A stretch of 64,000 nt of DNA from Effrenium voratum (lineage: Eukaryota; Sar; Dinophyceae; Suessiales; Symbiodiniaceae). Below the pieces are notes generated by a model, which was not told the origin of the DNA, did no database searches, and saw only the letters and a list, made by a program, of their open reading frames with translations. This document shows positions 12,545-24,043 of this stretch, in pieces. Position numbers and translations under genes: made by a program. The stretch spans positions 483,592-547,591 of the forward strand of contig CAUJNA010001524.1 in the NCBI GenBank assembly GCA_963377175.1. Reading direction: 5' to 3'. Positions within the stretch are counted from its first letter, which is position 1. Every line of letters starts with the position of its first letter.

Positions 12545-13480
12545 CGAAGTAAGATCAGGTATGTTTAGTCCTGTGGTGGCCGATGCGGCAGTCTAAGCCT
12601 GTATATTGGGTTGGTAGTGAATATGTTGAGGAAGTCTGGAGACGGTTGTAGTCGCACTCCGGCGGTGCAAGTGCTTGGCCGGTTGTAGTGAGAAAGTTGT
12701 GGAGTAGTAGTTTGAAAGATTCGTTGCCGTGAGATGCCGTAGTAGGTGACACTTTTGTGTAGAATCGTGTTGATGGACTTGTAGTGGTGATCTTGAAGTT
12801 GTTGTGGTTGGTCGGAGGTAGTTGAGTAGTTTGGGTAGGTGTGGTAAATCATTTGGTCCAAATCGTAGTTGAGTCGGTGTAGTTGTTGATGTAGTTGGCG
12901 TGTAGGAAGGTGGTGTTTGTCGGTGGAGATCATGTGGCTCGAGTAGTGGCGGGAGAAATTAGTGACAATGCGCATCGAGTTGATGTATTGGGTTGTGAGG
13001 TGTAGTGATGTCAGTAGTAGAAGAAGTTGACTGTCTTTGAAAGACATAGGTGAAGAGGTATTGAGTCGTAAATTGGCATCCGAATGGCTCGTGACTTGTA
13101 GTTGAGCTCGGGAATGGGAGCGGTCATCCACGCAGACCATGATGTAGCAGTCGCAAGTCGCATTTGTGTAGACGTTAGGTTCTGACTTTAGCCTTACAAA
13201 GCTGAGCTTCGTAACACTTCAGTCAGGTAGTCCTGCCATGCTTTTGGTGAACTGTGTAGTCCATACATGGCTTTCTTTAGTCGTGTTGTGGACAAAGTCT
13301 TTCGGTGGCCAAAGGTGGACGGGACGTTGTTTACCGTCGTGGTTGGTCTTTTGCAGTGCGTGTAGAAACGTCGCCTAGTCGCGCTATCCAGTTTGGTTGT
13401 GTTTGTAGTGCTGAATATTGGTGTAGAGGCGTGGACGGATCTTCTCTGTGTAGCCTTTTGCGACGATTCCGCTTCGCACT
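12545..13480 (-). pseudogene. Ty1/copia reverse transcriptase fragment
   Basis: Reading the - strand in shifting frames gives successive copia RT landmarks in the right order. GDVST (about 13362-13375) matches the start of RT motif A. WPPKDF (about 13292-13310) and KKAMYGLHSSPKAWQ (about 13230-13283) are hallmark copia segments. VCVDD (about 13124-13140) is the catalytic box, and a long ORF to 12565 follows it. At least two frameshifts and internal stops separate these pieces, so it is not expressed as an intact polymerase. Coding-strand composition is A/C-rich. It is related to the fragment at 16.74-16.87 kb. Confidence 0.75.
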
Positions 13481-14497
13481 GCTGGTCCTTTCTTTCTGCT
13501 TACCCATCTTGTAGGTATCGCTTCTCTCATGACGTTAGACGGTAAACGGTAGACGCATCTTCTTCGTCGTAGACGTCATGTAGCTTCATTTGGCTTGACT
13601 CGCTTCCAGTAGTTGTGTTTTGTCGCAACCTTCATTGTTAAAGATTTTGGGTTGGTCTTTTGAGGTGTCGTCGTTTGTGTAGGGGTGATGGATTTTCCGT
13701 TGGGAAGTGTCACTGCGTTAATTTTCTGTCGTAGTGGTGCTGCTTTAGTTTGTTGCATCACTTTTTTCGGAATTAAACGTTGTAATCTTTGTCGAGGTGG
13801 TGCTGGTAGTGGTGGATGTTGTCGTCCGGTTGGTGAAGTGCCAATAGGAATATCCGGTAGTGGTCGTGCACTTGACGGGAGGTGGTGCAGTGCGTTGCTG
13901 TTTTGTTGTTCTTTTGCTGTCCGAAATCTTGCGTGGACCTTCTATTCTCTGACGGTTGTAGTTGCGTATCCAACAGCGTTGCGAACGATGGGTTGTAGGT
14001 GTTCCGTCGCGGTGCCCATGGTGTGCCGGAAACCTTGTTCAACAGTGCAAGGTCGTTTTTTATGTGATTCGTGCCTTTTGTACGCCTGATTCCGTTGCAA
14101 CGTTGTTTTTTCGGTTTCGGAAACCTTTTCCAAGCCAGGTGCATTTCTACATCCGTAGGTCTGCTTTGCTCGCTTGTGGTTTCTTCCCCAGCGGCGTTCA
14201 AAGCTTCTGTAGCCGTCAGAGTAAATGACCCCGTCCATGCTAGACAGTGCTTTGTGGATATCGTCGTGCTGTAGCTGCTTCCAACCTGAGCTTTGACGAC
14301 GCGGACTTGTCCGAGAACTCTTGCTGCTGTAGGATGGTGAATGTCGTAGAGTCATTGAGCCGTTTTAGTAATGCATTGAGTGTGTCTTCGTTGTCGCTTT
14401 GTAGTATGCCGTGTGTTCTTCCGCATTCAGAGATGAATCCTTGTAGGTTGTTGGTCATGCAGTCTACTACTGTTGAGAACAACATCCATGACACTCC
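13480..14497 (-). pseudogene. Probable upstream pol remnant of the same copia copy
   Basis: Continuous A/C-rich coding-like sequence in three interrupted - strand frames (ORFs 13576-13761, 13773-14201, 13942-14355, 14240-14494). It sits directly upstream of the RT fragment and shares its composition. I recognise no integrase motif, so the assignment rests on position. It ends abruptly near 14,497, where coding sense switches to the + strand. Confidence 0.4.
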
Positions 14498-14499
14498 AG

Positions 14500-14860
14500 C
14501 GATCGCGGCACAGAACTACTTCAGGGTCTACGTGGCTTTGACGCTGGAGGAATTTCAAGTACTCAGTCAAGAACAAACTATGCAGGTCCTACTCAAGCAC
14601 TTGGAAGAAACCACTTTGGCAACTACTGCAATCTTGCACTAAAGGACTCCTACATCGGCAACATGATCAAGGATTCTGGAATGAACTGCAACTCAGTGAA
14701 CACTCCAGGAATTGCACACTACGAACCAACAAAAGAAGATGAAGCACTACTTGACCACGAACAACACAAAACGTTTTGTTGGCAAACTTCAATGGATACG
14801 ACCAGACATTGCATACTCCACAAAACCAGGACATCCACCGATTAATAGACTTGAATTTCA
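14500..14860 (+). pseudogene. Ty1/copia RT/RNase H-proximal fragment, opposite strand
   Basis: The + strand shows the copia connector after the RT palm: LKDSYIGNMIKDSGMNCN, then NTPGIAHYEPTKEDEALL, then KTF and, after a frameshift, VGKLQWIRPDIAYSTK. This order is typical of the segment just before copia RNase H. It lies head to head with the minus-strand copia copy, so the join is a rearrangement or a nested insertion. It is broken by frameshifts. Confidence 0.65.
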
Positions 14861-15540
14861 TAGTATAGCACTATAATCACCGATAGGGGGGATAAAAAAA
14901 GGAAGGGAAGGGGTGCTTAATGCTCACAATGCCTTTTATATTTAAGGATAGGTCGTTATATACTTAGTAGATGGTTTCATTCTCCTAACCAAAATTTTTG
15001 ATTGATAGTGATAATAGTATTTCTGATGTATTTATCAATAATTATCAATGATTTTTTTGATTGTCATCGAACAGTTAAAGAATTTTATGGTCTAGTTAGG
15101 GGGGATCCAATTAGAATTATTCAGATTTTTTTATAACTTTCTAAAACTAAATTCTAAATGTTTTTTGAGAAACAATTTTAATAATATATATTTATGGATA
15201 TTTCTCAAGGATAAAAATCTCAGCAAGGCTGTTACTTCTAAGAAAATTTTCAATACTTCAAAATATATATAATTTGTGATTGTGAATATATTTTTTTTTT
15301 TAAGCAAAATTTCTGTATGACCTTGTTTCTGATCGACTTCTCTTTTGAATATTGTTTCTCCCATACTTTTGTTTGAGTTAAAATTGATACTCTAATTCCA
15401 TAAATGCTCAGATGTGCAAATCAGAATTGTTTTTTTAGAAAAAAAATCTTGTTTAGAGTGTTAATGAGCAAAAGGATTGTTGGTTAAGTGTTGGTCAGTA
15501 TTGGTTAGAAATGTCAATCATAAATATGGTCAGAAGTTGA
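14860..15540. other. AT-rich interval, no gene
   Basis: Strongly AT-rich with homopolymer runs. Nothing recognisable. Confidence 0.5.
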
Positions 15541-15972
15541 TTAGAAATGTTTTTTAAAAATGTCGTGCAAAAAATTGGATGAGCTGCATGGATTAAAATG
15601 GAGAAGTGCATTTAGAAAAAAATCTCCATGTCTTTTGGGTTGGTGCTTGTGGATCTGGTTGGTGGTGCGTCCATTAGCGGTTGTGGCTTTGTTCCTTGAT
15701 GATGCTCTGCGTGTAGGTGTTGTCTTTCTAGTCCAGGTGTCACTCAAATGGTAATCTTTGTTGAAATTCTTGTTGGAAAGATGTGTTTGGATTGTTGTTC
15801 TTGTCGATGATGGTGCCAATCTGTTTTGCTTGAGGAATTCGGCAACCGCTGTTGTGTGGTGAACAAGGGTTGCGTGGTCGTTTGTGAACTCTGGCGCAGA
15901 GTTGTCAATCTGCACGTCTGTTATTGGGTAGATGTGGAATCCTGTAAGGATGTCCATCTTCTCTGCCCGCAT
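15541..15972 (-). CDS. Unassigned ORF in the copia mosaic
   Basis: An uninterrupted 143-codon - strand ORF, rich in Thr, Asn, His and Arg. It sits between copia fragments and shares their A/C-rich coding strand, so it probably belongs to a retroelement remnant. No motif allows a firmer call, and it may not be expressed. Confidence 0.25.
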   Translation of the reverse strand: MRAEKMDILTGFHIYPITDVQIDNSAPEFTNDHATLVHHTTAVAEFLKQNRLAPSSTRTTIQTHLSNKNFNKDYHLSDTWTRKTTPTRRASSRNKATTANGRTTNQIHKHQPKRHGDFFLNALLHFNPCSSSNFLHDIFKKHF

Positions 15973-16182
15973 GTCTCATCAAGGTGCTCGTAGGTAGAAA
16001 AGTCCTGAGTGTCTTATGAGGTGTGCTTGTTGTTGTTCATGTGTGATGGTGCATTGTCGTGGAGTGCAGTCAAGTCCATATCCTCCATGATTATTGATAT
16101 GTCATATCACAAACGTAGCAAAGAGACTGATTCCCCACAAGGTTGTCGCGGCAGGTCTGGGCAAGCAAACATGTGCAGATGA

Positions 16183-16400
16183 TCAACAGCTGGTGGTATG
16201 ACTCGAGATTTCAGGTTCTCCTCCTCCTAAAACCGGCACTCTACAGTGGCCAGGCTTGCTTGCCACGTTGATGGCATGTTGTGTAGTTCTTGTTTCCTTT
16301 GATGTAGCTTGCTTGGCCTTTGTAGCCTTTATTTGATCAAAAATATATCCAGCGTTTCCTTTGTTGCCTTTGTTGAATCCAATCCTTTGTAACAAGTCAA
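16183..16400 (-). pseudogene. Possible copia gag zinc-knuckle remnant
   Basis: A Gly/Lys-rich stretch (GNKGN, GYKGQ in alternate frames) runs into a CHQRGK-like sequence and, in the neighbouring frame, KPGHCRVPV. Together these suggest a broken CxxCxxxGHxxxxC knuckle after a Gly/Lys linker, as in copia gag. A frameshift splits the motif. Confidence 0.4.
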
Positions 16401-16739
16401 CCTACAACATGACCATCTTCGACGACAACGAAACATAAAATTTAAACCTAATGCCACTACTGTCACAGCTCCTCTGCAAAAGAATCCAGTACCACGGATT
16501 CACAGTCTCACCATGACAAACCCCACAACACCCACAAGGTACCACAACACCGCCCCCAAGGACTACCGCACGAAAATAGCTGCCTGGCTAACTTCCGTCC
16601 AACGCATCAAGCTGGAACCTGAACAGTAAAAACAACAACAACAACAATGGTTTTGTCTGCCAATGTTTTAGCATTGGAAACCCAAAAAAACGTGTCAAAC
16701 TACATGCTTCATTTCCTCATTTGTGGCAGTCAAGGTTGC

Positions 16740-16870
16740 TTGAATCATAAAATTCTTTCGGTGGCCAAAGATAGACGGCAGGTTGCACACCGTAGTGGGC
16801 TATCGAGACGTCACCTAGTCGCGCGATCCAGAATCATGTAGAGGCAGACGGAGTCTTTGTCCTCGATTTT
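16740..16870 (-). pseudogene. Second Ty1/copia RT fragment
   Basis: The - strand reads ARLGDVSIA, then AVYLWPPKEFYDSS, closely matching the segment at 13.29-13.38 kb. It is short and followed by a stop. It lies on the same strand as the first copia copy but in a different position relative to gag-like sequence, so it derives from another insertion or a duplication. Confidence 0.65.
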
Positions 16871-17166
16871 CTCTGTATGGCCTTCTGCCGCGATTTGGAT
16901 TTTTGTAACTGTCTTCTTTTCCCCTTTGTCTTTGTAATGTTTTCCTTTCCTCTATATAATGTCAATATTCATTGGTACAGCTCCTCCATCATAGATATAA
17001 TACAGGCTAAAATCATTTTGTTGTAGTGCAAGATAAGTGGTCTGATCTCGATATTCGTGATCTGTCCAGCTCGTAGTTGGAGATCTTATGAAATGCTTTT
17101 TTGGTCTTATTAACTAATATTACCATTTTGATTGTATTATAATTATATATAATATAAATGTAGGAA

Positions 17167-17535
17167 GTGAAGCATGTAGTTTGGCAAAAGAAAGAGAGAG
17201 CGAGAGAAAGAACAAAAAAAAACGGAGGGAAAGAAAAAAAGAAAGATAAAGACCGAGAAAGAAAGAAACAGAGAAAAAGAAAAAAAAGGGAAAAAGAAGG
17301 AGAAACAGAAAGAAACAAAACAACGAAAACAAGAAAAGAGAAAAAGAGAAAACCAAAAAAATAGAAAACGAAAAAAAGAGGAGAAAAAAGAATACGAGAA
17401 AAAAAAAACACGAAACAAAAAAGAAAAAAAAAAAGAGAAAAAACAACAGAAAAAAAAGAGAAAAAAAAAGAAGCAGAGAAAGAGAAAAGGAGACAAGCAA
17501 GCAAACAAGCAAGCAAGCAAGCAAGAAACAAATTT
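17167..17535 (+). repeat. GAAA-rich purine tract
   Basis: About 370 bp of almost pure A/G (AAAGAGAG, GAAAAAGA and similar), ending in AAGC repeats. It could form triplex DNA. ORFs in it are low-complexity artefacts. Confidence 0.85.
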
Positions 17536-17559
17536 GTAAAATCAATAATGTCAATAATC

Positions 17560-18780
17560 AAAAATGAAAAGAAATATAAATAAACATAATATAAAAAAAG
17601 ATATATAAAATAATATTATAAACATATATCAATTATAAATCGATCCGTAACAATAAATACAAACACATAAAACAATAAAAACAAAACAAAAATTCATAGA
17701 CATTGCCAAATACACAACTATATACATACATATAATTCTATTAAAAACAAATCCACAAAACACATACAAACAAATAAAAATAAATAACAAATACAAATAT
17801 ATAAAAACAATCAAACAAACAAAAAACAAAACACAAAAACCAAAACACAACAATTTAAGATAAAACAACATACATACAACAACAAATATATACAAACATA
17901 AAAAAAAACATATAAAAAATAAAGAAAAACAACAAAACATATAAACATAATAAATACGGATTTATATAACAAACAAAACACAAAAAAAAACAAATAAAAC
18001 ACACCCAGCACAAATTTTCAAGAAATTTCGATTTCGACCCTATATTTTCATTAAATTAAATATTAAAACAAAAACCCTAAAAATAGCATTACCAAAAACA
18101 ACACAACATATTCAATACAAATATTATAATTCAACCCAAATACCATTACAACATCTTACCAATATACGAAATATATAACCTCGAAACCATTCCGTTTAAA
18201 AATTACTTAACAAAACCAATTATAAAAACAAAAAAAACAAATACTATATTAAATATATAATCAAATAAATATATATATATAATTATTAAAATCCATAAAT
18301 AATATATATATATATATAAAATTAATATCATTTATAATCCAATTCAAACAAATAATATCCCCGATTATTTTTTTAAAGAAATTCATCTACACCATATACC
18401 CAAAACACAAACAACAATTCCATCAAACAATTCTCATACATATCTACCAAATATCAACAAAAAACAACAACAATACCACGACAAACCATCCATTTCATAC
18501 AAAACTATCATACCCAAACCCAAAAAAACAACAACAATTTGAACACAAATTTCACTCTAAAACGAAACAATACACTATCAACATTCACAAGACACTCTTA
18601 CCTCAATCAATACATTCAAAAACTGTCTTCAATCATACACCATGTATACAATGCAAATTCACCCATCACTATATTATAAAAAAACATATACATTTCTTAT
18701 TTTCTTTTCAACTTATTATATTCACCATATTTTTGTATCTATTTATTGGCATCCACATATTTGTTACTTACAACAACTTT
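17560..18780 (+). other. G-depleted AT-rich tract
   Basis: About 1.2 kb in which the + strand is A, C and T with very few G; many 60-base lines contain zero to two. Composition returns to normal abruptly near 18,795. ORFs are low-complexity. No gene is supported. Confidence 0.75.
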
Positions 18781-18794
18781 TAACATATTTTCAG

Positions 18795-20040
18795 GTTTTG
18801 TGATCAGCGGCTATTTTGCGCGCCATCAATTTGAACCGTTTCACCGGCAGCGACAGAAGCAATAACCTTGCAGCACGCAAACCAGGCCAATCCTATTGTC
18901 ACAGACTGCACTAACATCTTTTTCTTGCCAGGAACTTTTGTCTCGGATTTCCTATGTCGGCCATGTAATTTTAGTGGATCTTAACCCTCAAAACCTCCAG
19001 CATCCGTGAATCTTCGCCCTCTTGTTCCGCAAGGCTTCAGCCACACTTACCTAGAGGACCACAAAATAGGTTAACCTTTTGAACCTTGTGGTTGACCGAA
19101 CAAATTACAAGGTCGGCGTTAGCCTGGGGTTTGGGATTCGAAAGCTGAGGCCTTGCTCCTCCTCCTCGATGGCTGCTTTCAACAGCTCGCGCTCCCTTGC
19201 CTGCAGAATGCGAACTTCGCGTTTCGAACCCGTTGCCCGCTCTTTGGTTGCCGGAAAAAGGTACCTCCCTCCCAGTGCAAGCTTAAGTTGCTGTGTGCAA
19301 ATTGCTCTGTGCAACTTCTCTACTTTCTGTGCAGGTCGCTGTTTCCGAGGTGCTTTGTGCAAGTTGTTCCATGCGCCAGCAAGTCAGCACGTGAGTGCTC
19401 CGCGCACAAGCGCTCTTTGCAAGTCTCTCTGCACAATCTTTGCGCGATGCTTTGCAGAAGTTTCTTTCTTTTGAACTTAAAGGTTGTCCATTTTCCAGCC
19501 AGAGCTGCGGGAACGCGCTTCTTTACTTCTGAACAAAGTGCGGGCGCAGATCAGGGAATGCGCTTTGCGCCGCGAGACAACTTCTGGGGATCAGCTCGCA
19601 ATCAACAAAAGCAACAAAACTCGCACGGGGCAGCGGCGAGAGTTGACAGGCGCGAAACGGTTGATCTGTGGACCGCAGGAATTCACGCAAAGCTTACGTT
19701 TAAGCAACTGGGATCTTGGCAAAGGGTTGCGTGAGGGCTGCAGAACATCAGAAAACGTCGTCAGTTTTTGACATCACGTGGATTCCTTGCAAAGGGTTGC
19801 AATCCCAGATTATCACATGGCCTGGAAGCCCGAGATGCAGTTTCCAGAACTTCATTTGGAACACGCGCGGGCTCCCAGCCTGCAGGGCTTCCATTTGGCG
19901 CCTGCGCGAGAGACCGCCGACCAATGTTGCCCGGGACCTCCAATGGAGAACCCTGACCAATTCCTCAAAGAAAAAGAAGAATCCCAAAAGCAGCCAGCGC
20001 ACAGAGCAACTGAAAGGAGCGGCAGCTTGCTTACCCAACC
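18795..20040. other. No confirmed gene
   Basis: Normal-GC DNA. Two overlapping ORFs (19105-19362 -, 19484-19771 +) have mildly protein-like composition but no motif. 19.28-19.45 kb carries loosely repeated TTTGTGCAAGTTG-like words. Confidence 0.4.
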
Positions 20041-20042
20041 AC

Positions 20043-20475
<433 letters not shown>

Positions 20476-22500
20476 ACATCAACACACCAACACACGAACA
20501 CACAAACACACGAACACACGAACACACCAACACACATATTTCTACTCTCACCTGACGACATCGTCCATCTCCCTCAAATCCAGCTGGTTGTCGCAGGCGT
20601 CCTCGCAGCAAATCCCGCCTTGAAGGTATGGAGACATGGTTTGGCTCACTTGCGCCTACAGTTCGTCTTCGAAGAAAATATGAGGAGGAATTGAAGGTCG
20701 GCTTGGATGGCAAAGTGTGCATGCGCTCATTCTTGAGTTTGCCAAATTGCCACCCGAAAGGGCGTTGCAAACATCTTTTCGGAAATGTTTCCCCTTTAGA
20801 TGAACTGACACGCGTCCTGGCCAGCTGGGGATTTTCAATCCTCGAAAACCGCGCAATCCCACCCACGTCGATGCGGGGCGTGTTGGGTGGAGATTGCTGT
20901 CCACCAATCATCTGGCAATAAGTTCTAATCATCATTCATAGCCGGGTGTTTGTGAAAACAAGGGGATTCCCACCTATCTGCCCTTTGGTTTCTCTTTCAA
21001 CCGAAAGGAAAGAAGGGCGCCCGCGACAAAACACACAATCCCAAGCTGTCCCGCAGACGCGCCAGCATGGCATACAGCACTATCGCCAAGGGACAAGCCA
21101 CCTAGGCATCGGAATCTGCACCCGGGAAGGTGCCCTTTTCCCCAGCACCCATGACCAAGAATCAAGAGAGGGCAAACAATGCTGTGTCAAATATCAATTT
21201 CGCTTTGAGCGGTTCATAAAATAGAGGGTTAACGAGAGGTTGCATACCCTCACTCAGCGCATGGAATTGACGTTGAGAAGCCTCAGGGCACAGAAATCGT
21301 TTTTCTGACTCTCTTCCGGAGTCAGTTTACCCCGACAATATAAACTAGCCTTAGAGGACGCCCAAGAGTTACATAGATAAATCCCGCGGGCGGGCTTTCA
21401 GCACTGAACTGAACCCAAGCCGAGTGTGTTCTGGGAAAATGGGCGCCAAACTGTTGGTTGATTTTGAAGGTCAACCCCTCGCCCAAAAAAAGGCATAAGG
21501 CGGGGAAAAGGCCTTCTACCCATCCCCTGCCAAGATACATCGCGTCTGTTGGGCATGGCTAGGGAAGACTCAGAGGGGCCAGTTTTCCTGACTCACTCGC
21601 AGCTTCTCAGGCGCCGGCAGATAAAAACAGGAAACTGGTGGTTGAAGCCACCTGCATGGGAAAGTGTTTGCCGTCCCCCTCAAGGCCCGGTCAAAACCAT
21701 TTTCACCAAAGCTCTTTGTTCAATCAATTCTCACGATCCTCAAGAAAAAGTGGGCGTGCCTTGTTTTCGGGGTACCCTTTTTGGGCCTAAGGCAAACCCA
21801 AGTTGAGCACCTCGTCGCATCTCAACTTCCCACCTGCGGCTTGTGCCAGTCCAGGACCTCGACCCGGGAATATTCCACTGTTGAAGAGAGGCGTCTGGGC
21901 TTATCTACCGCGACTCAATGGACAATGATCAACGCAAGGATCCTGCAGAAAGAGTGAACTGCTCCGTGTGTCTGTTTGACTATCGGAAGACCCGGGCCTT
22001 TCTTGGGCAAACCGGGCGCGGGGTCAAGGGATTTCATCTAGGTTAAAGGGGCCACCTGGCTGCTGATTAGCCCAACCGGTTGCCCTTTGGAGGAGCTTCC
22101 GTTGACTGGCAAAGCGGAGTTGTCAAGAGATTGATTGATGTAAGGGTGTAAATGGGAGTTGTGGGCTTCTTTTGACCCAAGTGAGATCATGTTTGTGGGA
22201 GTACACTTTTTGTCATTTCGTCCACAATTGGGACGCCTTTGGGATGGCGGCGGAAACGGAACCCATGCCTTGGTCCGGAGATTCGACATGCGCTCTCTCC
22301 GCTTGCGCTGAGTGCCGGGCGGAGTATAGCGGGCAGTCGGGCTGCACATAGGTCGCGCACCCGCCCGGACTCGGCACGACCGACCCCAATAGGAACGGAC
22401 AAATTTGCCCGATAAGAAGGGATCAGGTTCACTATGAAAGACATGCCGTGCCGGTGACGTCGATATAGTTTGCCCAAATGGATACAGTTCCATGCGACAA
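20476..22500. other. Gene-poor interval
   Basis: No recognisable domain. Several 60-100-codon ORFs on both strands overlap each other in the usual non-coding pattern. Confidence 0.4.
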
Positions 22501-22617
22501 GCGAGAAAAACACAAACAATGCCGCAAACAGAGCAACAAACAAACCAACAAACCAACAAAAAGCAAACAAACCGCCAAAACAACAAAACACTACCAACAC
22601 AGAGCAACAACAAACAC

Positions 22618-22981
22618 ACACACTTAAACTCCAGATGGAGGGTGCTAATCTTTCGAGTACAACTGATGAGTCTCGAGTACAACTGATGAGGCTCGAGTAC
22701 AACTGACAAGTCTCAAGTCGGATAAGGTTCGGCTGGCAGGTCACTTGGCTTCACTCTAGTGTCGAAAACGTTACAAGGTTCAACATGAAGCACACACAGC
22801 GGCAAAAGAAGCGGCCAACTGGACTTTCATCAACATCACTTCACAAAAGCAGGTACACACGGGTGATCAATCCGTGCATCCACCATCAAGCATAGCTTCG
22901 TTGGCCAGCGTTTGCTTGATGGCCGCTGGCCCCCTGCTACTAATTGTGGTGACAGGGTATTCTGCCACTCCGCACACACAC
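22618..22981 (-). repeat. Downstream terminal direct repeat (LTR-like), 364 bp
   Basis: Copy of 33469-33832, lying after the last ORF on the element's strand. It joins the (ACAA)-rich flank at 22500-22617 on one side and a 19-nt perfect hairpin (22981-22999) on the other. No poly-A signal was identified with confidence. Confidence 0.9.
22654..22713 (-). repeat. Three 20-bp tandem units inside the terminal repeat
   Basis: Consecutive units TCGAGTACAACTGATGAGTC, TCGAGTACAACTGATGAGGC and TCGAGTACAACTGACAAGTC. Each contains CTCGAG at the junction, and two contain CTGATGA. The same triplet is present in the other terminal repeat. Such iterated sites in an LTR-like region may bind a protein or act in the transcript; that is inference. 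Confidence 0.85.
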
Positions 22982-22999
22982 GCCCCTCAGTGAGGGGCG
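22981..22999. repeat. Perfect hairpin just inside the downstream repeat
   Basis: CGCCCCTCAGTGAGGGGCG folds as eight G-C-rich pairs with a three-nt loop. It starts at the last base of the repeat. A terminus-recognition or 3'-end-processing role is possible but unproven. Confidence 0.7.
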
Positions 23000-23126
23000 A
23001 GAAGTCTCTTTTTTCAGCAGGAAGATCACATACTCAACTTCGTATCTCTATCGTTTACCAAAATATCCACAGCGGCGAGGAGAACGCGAAACTGCCCGAA
23101 GCCGCTCAGAAGACGGGAACGAAAGA

Positions 23127-23318
23127 TCAAATGCTGTTGTTGGGCTGCCCGCCTTCTTGATCAAGATTTGGGACATAGAACTCCTTCCACTCTCTGTATG
23201 TATGGGGCGGAGGTGGATCATCACGTTCGTCCTGTGGAGTCCATGATCCCGGATGAAAAATCTTGACCCATTGAGCATCTTGTTTTTGAGGATCCGGACA
23301 CCACTCCAGCCACGGCAT
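23127..23318 (-). CDS. Element ORF14: TYREW-family paralogue C (short)
   Basis: 63 codons. QWVKIFHPGSW followed by HTYREWKEFY aligns with EWIRVYVPGPW and TYREWRRFY of paralogue B. It lacks the DSTGGT part and the Ser-rich tail. An overlapping frame upstream (to 23403) is Cys-rich and hydrophobic and may be the remains of a signal peptide. It is the last ORF before the downstream repeat. Confidence 0.5.
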   Translation of the reverse strand: MPWLEWCPDPQKQDAQWVKIFHPGSWTPQDERDDPPPPHTYREWKEFYVPNLDQEGGQPNNSI

Positions 23319-23491
23319 GACAACTCAAACCCTTGATGCAAAATCGAGAGGTGCACGGCTGCAGACTACAAGCACTACATGTGACACAACAACAAACATG
23401 CAAGCAAGCACTTTTGTAGCAAGGCGCGGCTCAGGTGTCGAAGTCACTCGCCCCAATCAAATTGAATATCATGGAAAGACGAGGACGAACA

Positions 23492-23995
23492 TCAGCCACC
23501 ATCCGAGTTCGAGGATGCCGACGAAGAGGACAGCCCAGCGTACATGAGGTCTGGTGATCCCGAAGCGAAAACTGGACGTGCAATGTTGGGGCGCGGATGG
23601 CAGTCATGATACTGCCATGTGTAAAAGGATGCATATGAGACCGGCTGGGAAACAGAGCCCATAGTGGTGCCTCCCGTGCTGTCACTAGGCCAATACACGT
23701 CGAAGTGGTAGAACCTGCGCCATTCCCGATAGGTCGTTGTGTCATCCGGAGCCGGTCCCAAGGTGGATTCGGCGACTGGTTGCCACGGACCGGGTACATA
23801 GACTCGAATCCATTCAACGCTTGTGCTCGCAGGGCCATTGACGATGTCGTACTCAAAATAGCGTGGTAGGGACCATCTTGCAGTGCCACATATTGTGGAA
23901 TTGAACATACCAACCAGATAAGCCGCTTTGAGGCAAAAGGGAGCGGCGAAAACATGGAGAAGGAAAAGCCAAGACAACCCAAGTTGATGCAGCAA
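23492..23995 (-). CDS. Element ORF13: TYREW-family paralogue B with signal peptide
   Basis: 167 codons. Residues 1-28 look like a signal peptide or anchor (LGLSWLFLLHVFAAPF). Then come YFEYDIVNGP, EWIRVYVPGPW, TYREWRRFYHFDVYWP and DSTGGT, and a Ser-rich acidic C-terminus. After a TGA stop, the same frame continues for 15 codons to a segment (HDIQFDWGE) matching the end of paralogue A. The stop lies where paralogue A has Trp, so it looks like a TGG-to-TGA change or a read-through site. The family is unknown to me; the signal suggests a secreted or membrane product. Confidence 0.6.
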   Translation of the reverse strand: MLHQLGLSWLFLLHVFAAPFCLKAAYLVGMFNSTICGTARWSLPRYFEYDIVNGPASTSVEWIRVYVPGPWQPVAESTLGPAPDDTTTYREWRRFYHFDVYWPSDSTGGTTMGSVSQPVSYASFYTWQYHDCHPRPNIARPVFASGSPDLMYAGLSSSSASSNSDGG

Positions 23996-24043
23996 TCAAA
24001 TCAGGCACAATCGCATCGTTTTAACCGACATGTTGCTCAAGCA

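Noticed and set aside
17013..17561. Large Phe/Leu/Ser ORFs on the - strand, resembling membrane proteins
   Set aside because: Low-complexity product of the GAAA purine tract. The same applies to the ORFs at 11660-12005.
22654..22760. Hammerhead ribozyme in the terminal repeat
   Set aside because: CTGATGA occurs twice on the + strand, but no CGAAA lies at stem II distance with a pairing stem, and the element's own (-) strand lacks the core. GTCGAAAACG further on is too far away for a normal fold.
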